Source of the DNA: Chlorobium phaeovibrioides
Lineage (GTDB): Bacteria; Bacteroidota; Chlorobiia; Chlorobiales; Chlorobiaceae
DNA length: 64,000 nucleotides
Reading direction: 5' to 3'
Assembly: GCF_003968655.1 (NCBI RefSeq)
Contig: NZ_RXYK01000003.1
Coordinates: 1-64,000 of the forward strand
A program made the position numbers and the translations under genes. The notes under the pieces are model-generated. The model searched no databases and was not told the DNA's origin. It saw nothing but the letters and a program-made list of their open reading frames with translations. Each line of letters begins with the position of its first letter. Position 1 is the first letter of the stretch. Positions 61,147 through 64,000 of this stretch are shown piece after piece.

Positions 61147-62529
61147 TTATGCGAGCTTTGAGGCGAAGTTGAGCACCTTGTCCACTTTCTCCTGTGAGTC
61201 GGCTTCGCAGTATATCCTCAGGATCGGTTCTGTGCCGGATGGGCGGATGAGCATCCAGCCGCCTTCAAAGTGGTATTTGTAGCCGTCAAGGTCGCTGTAT
61301 TTCGTGACCGGGTTGCCGGCAATGGAAGTGAGCTTTCCCTCTTTTGCCTCAGCAATAATACCGGCCTTGCGTTCTTCACTGACGCGGAGGTCAAGCCGGC
61401 TATATGCGAAGAATCCGTATTCGTCATAGAGTTCCTGCACCAGTTGTGAGAGGGTTTTTTCTTGACGGGCCATCATTTCGAGAATGAGCAGGCCGATGTA
61501 AATGCCGTCGCGTTCGGGAAGGAAACCGGTAATGCCGAGTCCTCCGGACTCTTCACCGCCTATGAGGATGTTGTTGGTGCTCATGAGGGTGCTGACATAC
61601 TTGAACCCGACTGGCAGTTCATGCATGATGAGGCCGTGTTTCTGGCAGATGCGGTCGATGATGTCGGTCAGGGCGAAGGTTTTTGCTACTTCGCCGGTCT
61701 GGTGTTTCTCCTCAACAAGGTCTTTGAGTATGATTGCAAAGAGTTTGTGGGAGTCGACAAAGTCGCCTTTTTCGTCGAGCATGCCGATTCTGTCGGCGTC
61801 GCCGTCGTTGATGATTGCCACATCGGTTTCAACCTCTTTGAAGAAGTCGACGAACTCTTCAATATAGGGGGGAATGGGTTCGGGGTTGATGCCTCCGAAT
61901 CCCGGGTTCAGGCTGCAGTGGTAGCAGTTGACCATGGATTCGTCCAGAAGACGGGTGATGAGGTCCTGCCCGGCGCCGTACATGGCGTTGTGGGCAATTT
62001 TGATGCGGGAGTCGCGGATGAGCTTGAGGTCGATGTGGGCTTTCAGGTAGTTGACATAGAACCCTTTCATGTCAACCGGTTCAATCAGTTTTTCATCGGG
62101 CTGCACAGGCGCTTCGGGGTCGACGCCCGGCAGGTAGCTCTCTATTTCACTGATGACATCCGGACTGGCCGGGCCGCCGAATGATGATTTGACCTTGAAG
62201 CCGTTGTAGTTTGCAGGGTTGTGCGAGGCGGTGATGACAATGCCTCCGGCGAGCTGTTTGGCCTTGGTGAAGAGCGAGACTGCGGGGGTGGAGACGAAGC
62301 TGTCGGAGAGGTAGACTTTCAGGCCGCATGAGGAGAAGACTTCAGCGGTGTAACGGGCGAACTCCTTTGACATGAAGCGGGTGTCGTAGCCTACGCAGAC
62401 CCCTTTCGCCCTGTTGGGGTGGCTGAGAAAGTATGTGGCTGAGGCGAGTGCGCAAAGCTTGAGATTGTCGTAGGTATAGTCTTTTGCTATGATGGCTCTC
62501 CATCCGTCAGTACCGAATTTGACTTGCAT
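61147..62529 (-). CDS. Phosphoglucomutase / phosphomannomutase
   Basis: A 460-residue alpha-D-phosphohexomutase. The active Ser is in GIVITASHNPANYNGFKVK near residue 103. Metal loop INDGDADRIGMLDEKGDF, sugar loop GGEESGGLGI and phosphate loop RPSGTEPILRIYCEA follow. GEESG favours glucose or mannose substrates, in contrast with the EGNGG enzyme at 40 kb. It would interconvert hexose 1- and 6-phosphates for glycogen or polysaccharide. It is divergent from lpxB. Confidence 0.9.
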   Translation of the reverse strand: MQVKFGTDGWRAIIAKDYTYDNLKLCALASATYFLSHPNRAKGVCVGYDTRFMSKEFARYTAEVFSSCGLKVYLSDSFVSTPAVSLFTKAKQLAGGIVITASHNPANYNGFKVKSSFGGPASPDVISEIESYLPGVDPEAPVQPDEKLIEPVDMKGFYVNYLKAHIDLKLIRDSRIKIAHNAMYGAGQDLITRLLDESMVNCYHCSLNPGFGGINPEPIPPYIEEFVDFFKEVETDVAIINDGDADRIGMLDEKGDFVDSHKLFAIILKDLVEEKHQTGEVAKTFALTDIIDRICQKHGLIMHELPVGFKYVSTLMSTNNILIGGEESGGLGITGFLPERDGIYIGLLILEMMARQEKTLSQLVQELYDEYGFFAYSRLDLRVSEERKAGIIAEAKEGKLTSIAGNPVTKYSDLDGYKYHFEGGWMLIRPSGTEPILRIYCEADSQEKVDKVLNFASKLA

Positions 62530-62551
62530 TATCTGGCGTTTTTAATATAAT
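62524..62551 (+). promoter_or_regulatory. Sigma-70-type promoter for lpxB
   Basis: TTGCAT at 62524-62529 and a perfect TATAAT at 62546-62551 with a 16-base spacer. The start site near 62558 excludes translation starts before that point. Confidence 0.6.
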
Positions 62552-62639
62552 GGGAATTGAATGCGGGTGTATGATTCCACTGAAAATCTTACCCAAAATA
62601 CAGTTTCCCTCCCGTACATCCAATGATCTCCCTTTTTTG

Positions 62640-63821
62640 ATGCCAAAGAAGCTTTTTGTCCTTGCCGGGGAGGTTTCCGGCGATATGCATGCAGCACCGG
62701 CTGTGGCCCGTCTTGTTCAGGAAGTGCCCGGTCTCCGGGTTTTTGGTGTTGGTGGAGAGGGGCTTCGCAGGCTTGGGGCCGAGCTGCTCTATGATACCGG
62801 GCAGATGAGTATCATGGGTTTTTTTGATGTGCTGAAGCATGCAGGATTTCTTCGCCGGGTGATTCGGGATCTGAAGGCGGCCGTGCGGCGGGAAATGCCC
62901 GATGCGGTGCTGCTTGTTGATTATCCCGGAATGAACCTGATTATGGCGAAGTTCTGTCGGGAACTGGGCATTCCGGTTATTTATTACATATCGCCGCAGG
63001 TTTGGGCATGGAAGGAGGGGCGGGTGAAGGCTATTGGCGCCTCGATTGATCGCTTGTTGGTGATTTTTCGTTTTGAGGTTGATTTTTTCCGGAAGCATGG
63101 TATTGATGCCGAGTTTGTTGGCCATCCGGTGATTGAGGAGCTTTCGGAAGTGCAGCTTCCGCCAAAGGAGGCGTTTCTCCGGGCGCATGGAATAGGGGCC
63201 GACGCGCAGCTTGTTGGTCTTCTTCCGGGAAGCAGGAAGCAGGAGGTTTCCCATATTTTCCCCGGTATGCTCAAAGGGGCGCGCCTTCTGGTCGGGAACC
63301 GCCGGGTGGTGTTTCTGATGGGTCGGGCTCCCAATCTTGATGGGGTTGTCTATCGTGAATTGGAGGAGTACAGGGATTTGAGGATTGTTGAGTGCAGTGC
63401 CTATGAGGTGATGCAGTACAGCGATCTGGGGCTGGTGACTTCAGGGACTGCAACGCTTGAGGCTCTCTGTTTCGGTATGCCGATGGTTGTGCTGTACCGG
63501 ACGGGCTGGCTGAATTATATGATTGGGAGAATGGTTGTGAAGCTGACGAGCATTTCTCTGGCCAATATTGTTGCAAAAGGGCTCGGTGCAAAACAGCAGG
63601 CTGTACCGGAGCTTATTCAGGATGCAGCGGATGGCAAGGGGATTTTTCGCGAAGCATCCCGGATTCTTGATGACCCGGCTCTCGCTGCCGCTATGAGGGC
63701 GGAGCTGCTGGAGGCCCGTGCGGGGCTTGCAAGCGAGTCGCCTTCGCGTCGGGTGGCAGAGGTTATTGAGGAGTACTTAGTGGGAACGGGCCGTCGGGGC
63801 GCCCTTAAGATAAAGGAGTGA
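62640..63821 (+). CDS. lpxB: Lipid-A-disaccharide synthase
   Basis: GT19 enzyme joining UDP-diacylglucosamine and lipid X to form the lipid A disaccharide. From the ATG at 62640 it has 393 residues: MPKKLFVLAGEVSGDMHAAPAVARLV, VFGVGGEGLRRLGAELLYD, MGFFDVLKH, LVDYPGMNLIMAKF, YYISPQVWAWKEGRVKAI and GHPVIEEL. LLPGSRKQEVSHIFPGML and TSGTATLEALCFGMPMVVLYRT follow. An in-frame start at 62550 lies within the promoter and is rejected. Confidence 0.95.
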   Translation: MPKKLFVLAGEVSGDMHAAPAVARLVQEVPGLRVFGVGGEGLRRLGAELLYDTGQMSIMGFFDVLKHAGFLRRVIRDLKAAVRREMPDAVLLVDYPGMNLIMAKFCRELGIPVIYYISPQVWAWKEGRVKAIGASIDRLLVIFRFEVDFFRKHGIDAEFVGHPVIEELSEVQLPPKEAFLRAHGIGADAQLVGLLPGSRKQEVSHIFPGMLKGARLLVGNRRVVFLMGRAPNLDGVVYRELEEYRDLRIVECSAYEVMQYSDLGLVTSGTATLEALCFGMPMVVLYRTGWLNYMIGRMVVKLTSISLANIVAKGLGAKQQAVPELIQDAADGKGIFREASRILDDPALAAAMRAELLEARAGLASESPSRRVAEVIEEYLVGTGRRGALKIKE

Positions 63822-63823
63822 GT

Positions 63824-64000
63824 ATGGAGCAGATTGTCAACTATTTCGCTCTTCACCCCGCAGTGCTCGGGGTGTCGGTGATTGTGGCTGCAGTGGTCAT
63901 GTTTTTTTTTCTCAGGAAATTGGCGGGCCTGCTGTTGCTTGCCGCGGCAGTGGTGGTGCTCTATGCCGCCTGGCTGCTTTTCAGTGGAAGCGATGTATCG
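63824..64000 (+). CDS. Small membrane protein, cut by window end
   Basis: Starts at ATG 63824 with AAAGGAG eight bases upstream, two bases after the lpxB stop, and runs off the window. The visible 59 residues (MEQIVNYFALHPAVLGVSV...) form two hydrophobic helices with FFFLRKLAG between them. No family recognised. Tight coupling to lpxB suggests an operon partner. Confidence 0.6.
   Translation, partial: MEQIVNYFALHPAVLGVSVIVAAVVMFFFLRKLAGLLLLAAAVVVLYAAWLLFSGSDVS

Overview
The window reads as chromosome of a green sulfur bacterium (Chlorobiaceae). This is an inference from several traits together: a Gram-negative outer-membrane and LPS gene set, a type 2 isopentenyl diphosphate isomerase followed by a short-chain prenyl synthase, a Bacteroidota/Chlorobiota-type omega subunit, a tiny COX24/AURKAIP1-like ribosomal peptide, a single-domain GlmU-like enzyme and a moderately high GC content. 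No photosynthesis gene lies in the window, so genus and species cannot be fixed from what is visible.

Layout. Positions 1-1620 are the edge of an integrated island: a P4-type integrase next to the 3' end of tRNA-Leu(UAA). Next come thiL, ftsY, a DUF123 gene, pcm and a PpiD-like foldase, then the leftward tail-to-head set coaBC, family 4 uracil-DNA glycosylase, dnaB and ptsI. A REP-associated tyrosine transposase (RAYT) element occupies about 12.8-14.6 kb. It is followed by hldE2-tamB and then by the long rightward information-processing cluster rimP-nusA-infB-rbfA-truB-ribF-rpsO-yicC-gmk-rpoZ-glyoxalase. From 30 to 42 kb there are envelope and isoprenoid genes: ompH-lptC-panD-glmU-like, a GT9 glycosyltransferase, fni-GGPP synthase-dprA, a FtsX-like permease, a decayed YoeB-type toxin gene, an MsbA-like exporter and a phosphohexose mutase. 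From 42 to 48.6 kb lie rpsT, ruvA, folC, rho, a 35-residue basic peptide gene, tRNA-Lys and tRNA-Leu(GAG), etfBA and a bifunctional nuclease gene. From 48.7 to 64 kb lie an outer-membrane barrel gene, uppS-bamA, gatA, sucD, kdsD, a flippase, an ECF sigma/anti-sigma/Spy-like/DUF4405 operon, a phosphohexomutase and lpxB.

How the genes fit together. Many genes serve one theme, building the outer membrane: BamA, OmpH/Skp, PpiD and TamB for proteins, and KdsD, HldE2, LpxB, LptC, GT9, UppS and the flippase for LPS and polysaccharide. The nusA cluster is a classic transcription/translation operon, preceded by a terminator-like hairpin that may act as an attenuator. Rho has a C-rich, G-poor leader suited to autoregulation.

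The most notable structure is a dispersed family of small stem-loop repeats. A GGGG tag is followed by a 7-bp stem and a TGAC/GTCA loop. The copies are arranged as inward-facing inverted pairs at four sites, all at the 3' ends of genes. One pair brackets the RAYT gene, so that copy looks autonomous and the other three look like its non-autonomous derivatives. Other unusual points are a probable CTG start codon for dprA within a CTGA overlap, a frameshifted toxin remnant, and an ECF sigma operon whose last gene is a membrane protein with four helical repeats that probably lie in the periplasm.
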